DNA from: Deltaproteobacteria bacterium
GTDB lineage: Bacteria > Desulfobacterota > Desulfobacteria > Desulfobacterales > C00003060
Assembly (NCBI GenBank): GCA_003647435.1
Contig: QMMV01000077.1
Span: 1 to 7,903 of the forward strand
DNA: 7,903 nucleotides
Reading direction: 5' to 3'
Within the stretch, counting starts at the first letter, position 1. Every line of letters starts with the position of its first letter. This document shows, in pieces, positions 1-6,585 of the stretch. The translations under genes were made by a program, and so were the position numbers. The notes beneath the pieces are model-generated. The model ran no database searches. It was given only the letters and a program-made list of their open reading frames with translations, and was not told where the DNA came from.

Positions 1-45
1 AATGGATGTTATTTGAACTTCTAAGCGCTGTTTTTTCTTTACGCT

Positions 46-123
46 CAGTTAGGCTCGAGTTTGAGACGGTCTCCAATCGGATGGCCTGTCCGCAATAATA
101 TTTTCAAAAAGCTAAACTGATAC
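46..123. repeat. Imperfect palindromic element, copy A, upstream of lpxC
   Basis: The centre at 78-93 reads cggatggcctgtccgc, where GGA and TCC flank the 7-nt core TGGCCTG. The right arm (89-123) is 35 nt long and is exactly the reverse complement of 6502-6536. The left arm is degraded: cagttaggct at 46-55 corresponds to cagtttagct in the left arm of copy B. The unit is about 78 nt and ends 58 bp before the lpxC start codon. No protein is encoded. It resembles a small non-autonomous palindromic element (MITE- or REP-like), and if transcribed it could fold in the lpxC leader. Two copies are seen directly; the mobile-element reading is inference. Confidence 0.7.
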
Positions 124-142
124 CAAACATCTAAACTGATAC
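112..142 (+). repeat. Pair of 12-bp direct repeats before lpxC
   Basis: The 12-mer ctaaactgatac occurs at 112-123 and again at 131-142, identical and 19 bp apart start to start. The first copy is the outer end of palindromic element A. A 19-bp period is close to two helical turns, so a protein could bind both on one DNA face. An equally simple reading is a duplication of the element's end: copy B has a similar tandem pair, gtatcagtt at 6493-6501 and 6502-6510. Confidence 0.6.
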
Positions 143-181
143 GGAGCTTTATTTTTCACTTATGCGTAAAAGGGGGCTCAC

Positions 182-1039
182 ATGCATGGCTATCAGCGCA
201 CATTAAGAAAGGATGTTAAGTGTACCGGCATCGGACTCCACTCGGGCAAGCAAGTAACCTTGACCATCAAGCCCGCACCTGTGAACCATGGCATTAAATT
301 CGTCCGTGTTGATCTCCCGCACAAACCTGTGATTTGTGCACATTTCCGGAACGTAATTGACACAAGCCTTGCAACTACTCTCGGAATGGACGGAGTGATT
401 GTGTCAACTATAGAACACCTGATGGCGACTTTTGCCGGCCTGAAAATAGATAACGCCCTGATAGAAATGGATGCCTATGAAGCCCCCATAATGGACGGTA
501 GCGCTGAACCTTTCACGTCTATGATAAAAAAGGCTGGAATCAAGACCCAGCCTAAGAAGCGATACATGATTGTCGTCAAGGAACCGATCAAGATGATCGA
601 AGAAGATAAAGAAGTAGGGCTTTATCCGTCAGACACCCTTAAAATTACCTATACTATACGCTTTGACCATCCCCTGGTAAAGGAACAGTCCTATTCCATC
701 TCCCTTGTGGATGGACTTTTTGAAAAGGAGATCAGCCCTGCCAGGACCTTCGGATTCCTGGACGAGGTTGACTATTTGAAGCGGAACGGATTTGCCAGAG
801 GAGGGTCCCTGGAAAATGCGGTAGTCATTGACAAGGACAGGGTATTGAACCCCGAAGGGCTTCGTTATTCAAACGAGTTTGTGCGCCACAAGATACTCGA
901 CTGCATTGGAGACCTCTCCCTTTTGGCCATGCCTCTTATAGGACATATTGTAGCTGTCAAATCGGGCCACGCCCTCAACCACGCCCTATTGAAAAAATTC
1001 ATGCAACAAAAATCCTGCTGGGAAACTGCAGAGGCTTAG
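182..1039 (+). CDS. lpxC: UDP-3-O-acyl-N-acetylglucosamine deacetylase LpxC
   Basis: This cytoplasmic zinc enzyme removes the acetyl group from UDP-3-O-acyl-GlcNAc, the committed step of lipid A synthesis. The 285-residue product is near the usual length (about 300) and both LpxC domains are present. The family zinc ligands are visible: His79 in the EHLMATFAG stretch, and His236 and Asp240 in FVRHKILDCIGD. The neighbouring Glu78 matches the catalytic base and His263 in KSGHALNH matches the second catalytic histidine. HSGK (20-23), DGSAEPF (105-111) and SPARTFGF (185-192) are further family signatures. The ATG at 182 follows a GGGGG ribosome-binding site at 172-176 with 5 bp spacing, and the protein begins at the usual family N-terminus. 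It is first in a same-strand series with the DUF4390-NtrYX genes. The upstream DNA carries palindromic element A and the 12-bp direct repeats, so regulation from there is possible but unproven. Confidence 0.97.
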   Translation: MHGYQRTLRKDVKCTGIGLHSGKQVTLTIKPAPVNHGIKFVRVDLPHKPVICAHFRNVIDTSLATTLGMDGVIVSTIEHLMATFAGLKIDNALIEMDAYEAPIMDGSAEPFTSMIKKAGIKTQPKKRYMIVVKEPIKMIEEDKEVGLYPSDTLKITYTIRFDHPLVKEQSYSISLVDGLFEKEISPARTFGFLDEVDYLKRNGFARGGSLENAVVIDKDRVLNPEGLRYSNEFVRHKILDCIGDLSLLAMPLIGHIVAVKSGHALNHALLKKFMQQKSCWETAEA

Positions 1040-1145
1040 CTTCTTTCACATCAAGTTCCCGCCCCTCAGGCTGTTAAATCCCTTGCAATTTATTACCTCG
1101 TTGGTTATCCTTCCTCAAGGCTACCGGTCTACCTGACCCATTGCC

Positions 1146-1152
1146 AAGGTGA
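1146..1152 (+). promoter_or_regulatory. Ribosome-binding site deciding the DUF4390 start
   Basis: AAGGTGA lies 8 bp before the ATG at 1161. An in-frame GTG at 1149 falls inside this site, so the ATG is the better start. It also gives a cleaner signal peptide beginning MRK. Confidence 0.6.
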
Positions 1153-1160
1153 AATCTCCA

Positions 1161-1721
1161 ATGAGGAAAACTATTTTTACAGTTACCCTTTGTGTTTGGT
1201 TTTTTGCCTCCGGGCTCGCCTGGGGTCATGATGCCAGGATTAGCAATGTCATTGTGACGAATACGAGGGATGATCTCATCTTGTACTTCAAGGTAGAAGG
1301 ATGTTTTACGAAAGACCTGGAACAGGCCATCTTAAACGGTGTTCCTACAACCTTCACTTTTTTGATATCTCTCGATCAGGTACGAAATTTCTGGAAAGAC
1401 AAAAATCTTGCCAGCCTCCAGATCCACCATACCGTTAAGTATAATAGCATGAAAAATGAGTTTCTCATTACCTGCAGCGAGAACACCGACAGACAAATTG
1501 TAGTGCATTCTTTGTCTGATGCCAAAAGCATTATGGCAGAGGTAGAAAATCTGAGGATTGCCAAGCTTGAAAGCCTCAAAAAAAACCATCGCTACCAGGT
1601 CAGGATAAAGGCCGAATTGAGCAAAATCACATTACCTTTCAATCTTCACTACGTGTTTCGCTTCTTTCTGTTTCTGTGGGACTTTGAAACAGACTGGTAC
1701 ACAACCGATTTCATGTATTGA
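1161..1721 (+). CDS. Secreted DUF4390 domain protein
   Basis: The 186-residue product has an N-terminal signal peptide: positive MRK, a hydrophobic core at about 5-20, and a likely cut after AWG at residue 22. The mature part begins HDARISNVIV, a beta-rich small domain. The C-terminus (about 159-181) carries the aromatic signature PFNLHYVFRFF followed by LWDFETDWYT, which I recognise as typical of DUF4390. The family has no assigned biochemical function known to me; the signal peptide implies an extracytoplasmic location. An in-frame GTG at 1149 would add four residues, but the ATG is preferred because AAGGTGA precedes it. The gene ends 12 bp before the NtrY-type kinase, so the two are almost certainly co-transcribed, and a role alongside that kinase's sensing domain is a reasonable inference. 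The 121-bp gap after lpxC shows no clear terminator. Confidence 0.85.
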   Translation: MRKTIFTVTLCVWFFASGLAWGHDARISNVIVTNTRDDLILYFKVEGCFTKDLEQAILNGVPTTFTFLISLDQVRNFWKDKNLASLQIHHTVKYNSMKNEFLITCSENTDRQIVVHSLSDAKSIMAEVENLRIAKLESLKKNHRYQVRIKAELSKITLPFNLHYVFRFFLFLWDFETDWYTTDFMY

Positions 1722-1733
1722 TTCCGGATTCTC

Positions 1734-3947
1734 ATGTCTCAAATCTCTGAACAAGAAGCCAGACGCAGAAAGCGTGAATGGATCATCATCTTGAGCCTCG
1801 TGGTCTTGGTGGCCATTGTTACCTACATAGAAACCAGGGTCGTCAAATTTGGCGCAGGGCTGCCAGTTTCCAATACGGTCATCACATTTATTCTTATCAA
1901 CATCAACATGCTCGTGGTTCTGTTGCTGATCCTTCTGGTATTCAGAAATATAGCCAAACTCCTTTATGACCGCAAACGGAAGGTGATGGGGGCCAAGCTA
2001 CGCACAAAGCTTGTAGTGGCCTTCTGTAGCCTTGCTCTGATACCCACCATCGTTCTGTTTTTCTTTTCAGTACAGTTTATGACCTCCAGCGTGGCCTTCT
2101 GGTTCAATGTTCCAGTAGAACAGTCTTTGAAAAAATCCTTAGAACTTGGCAAGCAGGTTTATACACATATTGAAAACAACAACCGCTTCTTTCTCGAGCG
2201 AATTGCCTATCAGGTGGCACGAAGAAACCTGCTGGAGCAGAAAAATAGAAAGGCCCTCAGCCACTACATCAAGGTCGTGCAAAATGCGTTCAATTTACAG
2301 GCCGTTGAGGTCTACTCCGTCTACTCTGAGCGACTGGCCGTGGCAATGGACACAAGCCTGGAAGGTGTCTCTTTTGAACCTGTATCCTCAGATGCCATCC
2401 AGAAGGAATTACATGAAGGCAGATTTTTAACCCTTACGGGCCTCCTTCCACGAGGAGAGATGGTTCGAACCCTCGGCTGCATTCCTATCAACGCAGGTCC
2501 AGATAAAGCCCTGGGCGTCATCGCGGTAACTACGGTCATCCCCCAAGGCCTTTCAGAAAACATGGCGGCGATTTCTCGAGGCTTTGATCAGTACCAGCAA
2601 ATCAAGATGGTAAAAAAACCTATCCAGCTCAGCCACTTACTTACCCTATCCATTGTGGCTCTTCTGATTATATTCTGCGCTACATGGTTTGGGTTTTACA
2701 TGTCAAAAACACTGACAACTCCTATTCTGGAGCTTGCCGAGGGAACACGTCGCGTTGCAGAAGGGGATCTCAACTTTACAATAGGGATGGTTGCCGATGA
2801 CGAAATGGGCACTCTTGTGAATGCATTTAATAAAATGACCCGGGACCTGAGATCCGGCAAACAACAGCTTGAACTCTCCGCACGTGAGCTTAAGGAAAGA
2901 AACCTTGAGATTGAACAGAGGCGGCTCTATATGGAAACTGTCTTACAGAACGTTTCTGCAGGCGTTGTCTCTATTGATGCTGGCGGGTTTTTCACTACTA
3001 TCAACAAGTCAGCAGAAACAATGCTCAACTTGGACGGCAAGGAGATATTGGGCAAGAGCTACAAGAAGCTTCTCGCCCCTGATCATTTGGCACTGGCCAG
3101 AAATCTGCTGGAAGAACTTGAAACCAGCCCAAGAAATTCTGTAGAAAAGACTGTTAGGATTACTCTTGACCAGACGCCTCGCACTTTCATAGTTCATGTT
3201 ACGGCACTGAAGGACGAAAAGGATTCATACATGGGCACCGTGGTTGTTTTTGACGATCTAACAGAGATTGAGAAAGGCCAGAGGATGGCGGCCTGGCGCG
3301 AAGTAGCAAGACGCATAGCCCACGAGGTAAAAAACCCACTTACTCCTATCAAGCTTTCAGCTCAGAGACTCAGAAGGAGATACGAAAATCAGATTCAGGG
3401 GGATAATTCGGTTTTTCTTGAGTGTACACAGACCATTATTAATCAGGTGGATCAAATAAAAAACCTTGTAGACGAGTTTTCCTCCTTTGCCCGCCTCCCT
3501 GCGCTAAATCCTCAGCCGTCAGACCTGCCGGAGATTATCGAAGATGCTGTGGCACTTTATCGGGAGGCCCACCCGCATATTGTCTTCAACGTGGAGGTAA
3601 GCCCGGATATTCCTCAACTCAATCTGGATCGGGCACAGATGAAGCGCGTGATGCTTAACCTGATTGACAATGCTATTGCAGCTATGGATGGACAGGGGAC
3701 AATTTCCATTCAATTGACCTTTGATCCCATTCTCAAGTTTGTTAGAATTGAGGTCATAGACACCGGGACCGGGATATCGCCGGAAGAAAAGGTTCATCTC
3801 TTCGAACCTTATTTTTCCACCAAGAAAAGTGGCATGGGACTCGGGCTATCGATTGTAAGCACAATCATTGAGGATCACAATGGTTTTGTACGCGTGCAGG
3901 ACAATGATCCAAAAGGAACTAAATTTATAATAGAATTGCCCGCATAA
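1734..3947 (+). CDS. ntrY: NtrY-type membrane sensor histidine kinase
   Basis: This 737-residue inner-membrane kinase probably phosphorylates the NtrX-type regulator encoded next. Hydrophobic helices lie at about 16-34, 47-70 and 92-117. They are followed by an extracytoplasmic sensing region (about 120-298), a fourth helix (about 300-323) and a HAMP linker (about 324-375). A coiled stretch leads to a PAS domain (about 397-510). In the kinase core the H-box is AHEVKNPLTPIK with phospho-acceptor His530. The N-box is LNLIDNAIAAM (Asn646), the G1 box is DTGTG (676-680), the F-box is LFEPYFST (689-696) and the G2 box is SGMGLGLSIV (699-708). All catalytic motifs are intact. This helix-rich N-terminus, HAMP, PAS and HisKA order is that of NtrY. 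The ligand cannot be read from sequence, and nitrogen sensing should not be assumed. The ATG follows a weak CGGA site at 1725-1728. Confidence 0.93.
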   Translation: MSQISEQEARRRKREWIIILSLVVLVAIVTYIETRVVKFGAGLPVSNTVITFILININMLVVLLLILLVFRNIAKLLYDRKRKVMGAKLRTKLVVAFCSLALIPTIVLFFFSVQFMTSSVAFWFNVPVEQSLKKSLELGKQVYTHIENNNRFFLERIAYQVARRNLLEQKNRKALSHYIKVVQNAFNLQAVEVYSVYSERLAVAMDTSLEGVSFEPVSSDAIQKELHEGRFLTLTGLLPRGEMVRTLGCIPINAGPDKALGVIAVTTVIPQGLSENMAAISRGFDQYQQIKMVKKPIQLSHLLTLSIVALLIIFCATWFGFYMSKTLTTPILELAEGTRRVAEGDLNFTIGMVADDEMGTLVNAFNKMTRDLRSGKQQLELSARELKERNLEIEQRRLYMETVLQNVSAGVVSIDAGGFFTTINKSAETMLNLDGKEILGKSYKKLLAPDHLALARNLLEELETSPRNSVEKTVRITLDQTPRTFIVHVTALKDEKDSYMGTVVVFDDLTEIEKGQRMAAWREVARRIAHEVKNPLTPIKLSAQRLRRRYENQIQGDNSVFLECTQTIINQVDQIKNLVDEFSSFARLPALNPQPSDLPEIIEDAVALYREAHPHIVFNVEVSPDIPQLNLDRAQMKRVMLNLIDNAIAAMDGQGTISIQLTFDPILKFVRIEVIDTGTGISPEEKVHLFEPYFSTKKSGMGLGLSIVSTIIEDHNGFVRVQDNDPKGTKFIIELPA

Positions 3948-4009
3948 AAGATGTTGTCCGTTGACCGATACCTAACGGCCAATCGCTGATAGCCAAGTGT
4001 CAGTTAAAC

Positions 4010-4033
4010 CACCAAGGCACCAGGGCATAAAGG
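4010..4033 (+). repeat. Three 8-bp tandem units between the kinase and regulator genes
   Basis: CACCAAGG, CACCAGGG and CATAAAGG follow one another in exact 8-bp register at 4010-4033. The array lies in the 279-bp gap 3948-4226, which otherwise shows no gene and no convincing terminator. Tracts of the accaaggcacc type recur between genes in many bacterial genomes as far as I recall; this is from memory, not a search. Confidence 0.55.
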
Positions 4034-4210
4034 AAAGATATAATTTTCAAAAACCTCATGTGAAAGACAGGCAATCATTGCTTAGAAATTCCACATATTC
4101 CTTTATAGTGTGTATAAGAAATAAAGAATTATTCTGGGAACTTAGTGTCTTTGGGGCTTCGTGGCTGAACTATTATTTAACCAACAACCACGGTGGACGG
4201 ATAACGCCCT

Positions 4211-4218
4211 GGAAGGAG
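4211..4218 (+). promoter_or_regulatory. Strong ribosome-binding site deciding the ntrX start
   Basis: GGAAGGAG ends 8 bp before the ATG at 4227. The open frame extends upstream to a GTG at 4161, but that start lacks such a site and would add 22 residues (MAELLFNQQ and onward) before the usual receiver-domain beginning, FPTILIVDDD. The ATG at 4227 is therefore chosen. Confidence 0.75.
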
Positions 4219-4226
4219 TCAAGTCA

Positions 4227-5591
4227 ATGTTTCCCACCATATTGATTGTAGATGATGACCCTCCGATAGTGCAGTCTCTTGGCGGAATCCTTTCCGATGA
4301 GGGATTTGTGATCCTAACAGCTTCCAACGGATACGAAGCACTGAAAGTTATAGATGAGGAGTCTCCAGACCTGGTCCTTCTCGATATCTGGATGCCGGGT
4401 ATGGATGGAATAGAAACCCTCAGGGAAATTAAGAGGTCATACCCTTTTCTCCAGGTAGTGATTATTTCAGGGCATGGAACTATTGAAACAGCTGTTAAGG
4501 CAACCAAGCTTGGAGCGTATGATTTTATCGAAAAACCGCTTTCTATCGAAAAAGTCGTTGTCACCATCAATAATGCCCTCAACTTCCGGCGATTGGAAGA
4601 AGAAAACCGCTTTCTGCGGAAAAAAACGCTTGAAAAACACTCTATTACAGGCAACAGCCCTCCCATCCAGCTTTTGAAGAAGCAGGTCGCCATCGCTGCG
4701 CCCACCGATGCCTGGATACTGATTACAGGTGAGAACGGAACCGGAAAAGAGCTGGTAGCACGCACCATCCACCAGATGAGCAAGAGAGCTGACAAACCCT
4801 TGATCGATGTCAATTGCGCTGCCATACCTGACGAACTAATAGAGAGTGAACTCTTCGGTCACGAAAAGGGGGCATTTACCGGAGCCACTGCCAAGAAGCG
4901 GGGCAAGTTTGAATTGGCGGATAAAGGGACAATATTTCTGGACGAGATTGGAGACATGAGCCTCAAGACCCAGGCAAAGATATTGCGGATCCTGCAGGAG
5001 CAAAAATTCGAGAGGGTTGGCGGTACCCGGACCTTGAGTGTGGATGTACGGGTGTTGGCTGCAAGCAACAAAGACCTCGAAAAAGAAATCGAAAAGGGGA
5101 CGTTTCGAGACGATTTATACTATCGCTTGAATGTCATTCCTATCGAAACCCCTCCCTTGCGCCACCGCACTGAGGATATACCGCTGCTGGTAGAAACGTT
5201 TCTCAAAGAATTTGCGGAAGAAGGCCACAGCCGTCAGAAGACTATTACACCTGGGGCTATCGAACTTCTGAAGGCCTATCCGTGGCCGGGCAATGTCCGG
5301 GAGCTAAAGAACCTCATAGAGCGCCTGGCTATCATGACGGAATCCGACGTTATCGATGAAGGTGATATTCCCCCATCCTACAGGCGTTCTAATAGGAGTA
5401 GGAGCCAGGGGGAAGAAATCGGTTTTTTTAATGCAGCTTCTTTCAAAGAAGCAAAGAAGGAATTTGAAAAGACCTACATCCTCAGAAAGCTCTCCGAAAA
5501 TGACAACAGTATTTCTCAAGCCGCCGAGTCCATGGGAATTGAAAGAAGCCACCTGTACAAGAAGATAAAATCTCTGGGCATCAAGTTGTGA
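4227..5591 (+). CDS. ntrX: NtrX-type sigma-54-dependent response regulator
   Basis: This cytoplasmic activator uses ATP hydrolysis to open sigma-54 promoters once phosphorylated. In the 454-residue product the receiver domain spans about 3-118, with acidic residues Asp10 and Asp11, phospho-acceptor Asp53 (LLDIWMPG) and Lys103. The AAA+ domain spans about 138-370, with Walker A GENGTGKE (168-175), the sigma-54 contact loop GAFTGA (215-220) and Walker B TIFLDE (235-240). FRDDLYYRLNV (293-303) and WPGNVREL (353-360) complete it. A Fis-type helix-turn-helix closes the protein, with ERSHLYKKIKSLGI at 439-452, close to the NtrX consensus. All functional motifs are intact. It is probably the partner of the kinase ending at 3947, although the 279-bp gap leaves room for a separate promoter. 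Targets cannot be read from this window. rsmD starts 25 bp downstream. Confidence 0.95.
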   Translation: MFPTILIVDDDPPIVQSLGGILSDEGFVILTASNGYEALKVIDEESPDLVLLDIWMPGMDGIETLREIKRSYPFLQVVIISGHGTIETAVKATKLGAYDFIEKPLSIEKVVVTINNALNFRRLEEENRFLRKKTLEKHSITGNSPPIQLLKKQVAIAAPTDAWILITGENGTGKELVARTIHQMSKRADKPLIDVNCAAIPDELIESELFGHEKGAFTGATAKKRGKFELADKGTIFLDEIGDMSLKTQAKILRILQEQKFERVGGTRTLSVDVRVLAASNKDLEKEIEKGTFRDDLYYRLNVIPIETPPLRHRTEDIPLLVETFLKEFAEEGHSRQKTITPGAIELLKAYPWPGNVRELKNLIERLAIMTESDVIDEGDIPPSYRRSNRSRSQGEEIGFFNAASFKEAKKEFEKTYILRKLSENDNSISQAAESMGIERSHLYKKIKSLGIKL

Positions 5592-5616
5592 GCAGCAGTT
5601 CAGCGGCGGAATAATT

Positions 5617-6171
5617 ATGAGGATTATCGCGGGTGAGTTTAAGGGGAAAAAGCTTTTCCCCATAAGAGGCCTCTCAATTCGTCCTACCACAGATTACCTG
5701 AGAGAATCTATCTTCAACATCCTTGGAGATCGCATCAAAGATCGGGTTGTCCTCGACCTGTTTGCCGGAACCGGCAGTCTCGGGATAGAAGCCTTAAGCC
5801 GTGGTGCTGCCTCCGCGGTATTCATTGACAGATATTTGCCCGCGGTCAGAACAATTGAGCGAAACATTTCTGCCTGCTCACTCGAGAAACGATGCACTGT
5901 CCTGAGAATGGATATACTGGGGGGGCTGAACCTTCTGCGATCGATTTCCCCTCCCTTCGACCTCGTGTTTATTGATCCTCCTTACAAACAGGCCTTAGTA
6001 GTGCCCACGTTAAAGTTATTGCATCGCGCTCGGTGCCTCCTCAGAGGTGCTACAATTGTGGTCGAGCACAGCGTGCGTGAAAGTCTTGCAGAAAAGATAG
6101 CCGCATTCAGCCTGATTGATCAGAGGCAATACCGGAAAACCCTTGTTTCTTTTTATGAATATGTGATATGA
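5617..6171 (+). CDS. rsmD: 16S rRNA (guanine(966)-N(2))-methyltransferase RsmD
   Basis: The enzyme transfers a methyl group from S-adenosylmethionine to N2 of G966 in 16S rRNA during assembly of the small ribosomal subunit. The 184-residue product is of usual length. It shows the family N-terminus RIIAGEFKGKKL (2-13), RPTTDYLRESIFNIL (22-36), the SAM-binding motif DLFAGTGSLGIEALSRGA (47-64) and the catalytic DPPY motif (120-123) in FDLVFIDPPY. The C-terminus with TLVSFYEY is also typical. The start ATG is preceded by GGCGGA at 5605-5610. It lies 25 bp after the ntrX stop, so it probably shares that transcript. coaD, its usual neighbour, is here 460 bp away. Confidence 0.95.
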   Translation: MRIIAGEFKGKKLFPIRGLSIRPTTDYLRESIFNILGDRIKDRVVLDLFAGTGSLGIEALSRGAASAVFIDRYLPAVRTIERNISACSLEKRCTVLRMDILGGLNLLRSISPPFDLVFIDPPYKQALVVPTLKLLHRARCLLRGATIVVEHSVRESLAEKIAAFSLIDQRQYRKTLVSFYEYVI

Positions 6172-6194
6172 AAAACATCGCGAAGCTTGCCTTA

Positions 6195-6206
6195 AACCGA
6201 TCGGTT
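6195..6206. repeat. Perfect 12-bp palindrome after rsmD
   Basis: AACCGATCGGTT is its own reverse complement. It begins 24 bp after the rsmD stop. Such a site could bind a dimeric protein or be part of a dispersed repeat. No T-run follows, so a terminator role is unlikely. No regulator of it can be named. Confidence 0.4.
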
Positions 6207-6222
6207 GAGCAACGAGCAATTC

Positions 6223-6345
6223 ATGACTCGAGGCAAAGCGATACCATACCGCCAAATGGATGTCGCGGAATTTCTGCAACCTATTGACATTACAAGGTTT
6301 CTTGAGACCCTATTTTTTTGTCTCGCGAACGGAATAACGGAATGA
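6223..6345 (+). CDS. Doubtful 40-residue small ORF
   Basis: An ATG at 6223 opens a 40-codon frame beginning MTRGKAIPYRQMDVAEF and ending ANGITE. It has no good ribosome-binding site (only GAG about 8 bp upstream). It ends inside the 8-bp repeat cluster, and the minus strand is also open across the same stretch. I do not recognise the product. It may be a fragment of a dispersed repeat that happens to be open, or a real small protein; only similarity in other genomes could decide. Confidence 0.15.
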   Translation: MTRGKAIPYRQMDVAEFLQPIDITRFLETLFFCLANGITE

Positions 6346-6362
6346 TGAAATGATGGAATATT
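6331..6362. repeat. 8-bp tandem repeat cluster, GGAATNNN orientation
   Basis: Four units stand in exact 8-bp register: GGAATAAC (6331), GGAATGAT (6339), GAAATGAT (6347) and GGAATATT (6355). They are the reverse complement in type of the ATTCC units at 6457-6493, so the two clusters form inverted arms about 95 bp apart. Confidence 0.65.
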
Positions 6363-6456
6363 GAGTTTTGCGAGATTTTGCGAGTCTGTAATAATGCTAT
6401 GTTGGTAAAAATCAAACAAAAACTTAGGAAATGGGGTATTTACCGATCAACCCATT

Positions 6457-6493
6457 ATTCCAACATTCCAGTATTCCAATATTCAAATATTCG
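6457..6493. repeat. 8-bp tandem repeat cluster, ATTCCNNN orientation
   Basis: ATTCC begins at 6457, 6465 and 6473, followed by ATTCA at 6481 and ATTCG at 6489: five starts in exact 8-bp register. The orientation is opposite to the cluster at 6331-6362. It directly abuts the tandem gtatcagtt pair and palindromic element B. Confidence 0.65.
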
Positions 6494-6501
6494 TATCAGT
6501 T

Positions 6502-6585
6502 GTATCAGTTTAGCTTTTTGAAAATATTATTGCGGATGGCCTGTCCGCTCAGTATGTCTGTTTTTTAAAAGAGCTAAAGTGTTAC
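6502..6585. repeat. Imperfect palindromic element, copy B, upstream of coaD
   Basis: The left arm 6502-6536 is 35 nt and is the exact reverse complement of 89-123. The centre gcggatggcctgtccgc (6532-6548) has 5-bp complementary ends GCGGA/TCCGC around a 7-nt core and shares 16 bases with copy A (78-93) in the same orientation. The right arm (6544-6585) is a diverged complement of the left: gagctaaagtgttac stands where a perfect arm would have aagctaaactgatac. The element ends 46 bp before the coaD start. It contains no ORF. A folded leader RNA, a protein site or a MITE-like insertion are all possible. Confidence 0.7.

Noticed and set aside
1..24. Tail of an upstream gene ending at a TAA at 22-24
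   Set aside because: Only seven codons are visible and they match nothing recognisable.
63..73. GAGAC-G-GTCTC inverted repeat before lpxC, with a similar gagaccgtct near 7860
   Set aside because: Arms are only 5 bp, and the second occurrence lies within the pcm coding sequence; likely coincidence.
3958..3978. Hairpin CCGTT/AACGG after the kinase gene as a terminator
   Set aside because: The stem is 5 bp with an 11-nt loop and no T-tract follows.
4039..4058. Resemblance of the stretch around aattttcaaaaacct to the palindrome arm at 95-113
   Set aside because: The match is partial, lies in AT-rich sequence, and lacks both the ggatggcctgtcc centre and the gatac end.
4082..4109. Possible sigma-70 promoter TTAGAA-16 bp-TATAGT before ntrX
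   Set aside because: The -35 matches consensus at only three positions in AT-rich DNA. Position is sensible, but support is too weak to list.
4161..4226. GTG at 4161 as the ntrX start
   Set aside because: The extra 22 residues are not receiver sequence, and a strong GGAAGGAG site directly serves the ATG at 4227.
4142..4825. Long open frame (227 codons) on the minus strand opposite ntrX
   Set aside because: It is antisense to the conserved receiver and AAA+ domains, with low-complexity serine and arginine content and no recognisable domain. It is a shadow of the codon pattern of ntrX.
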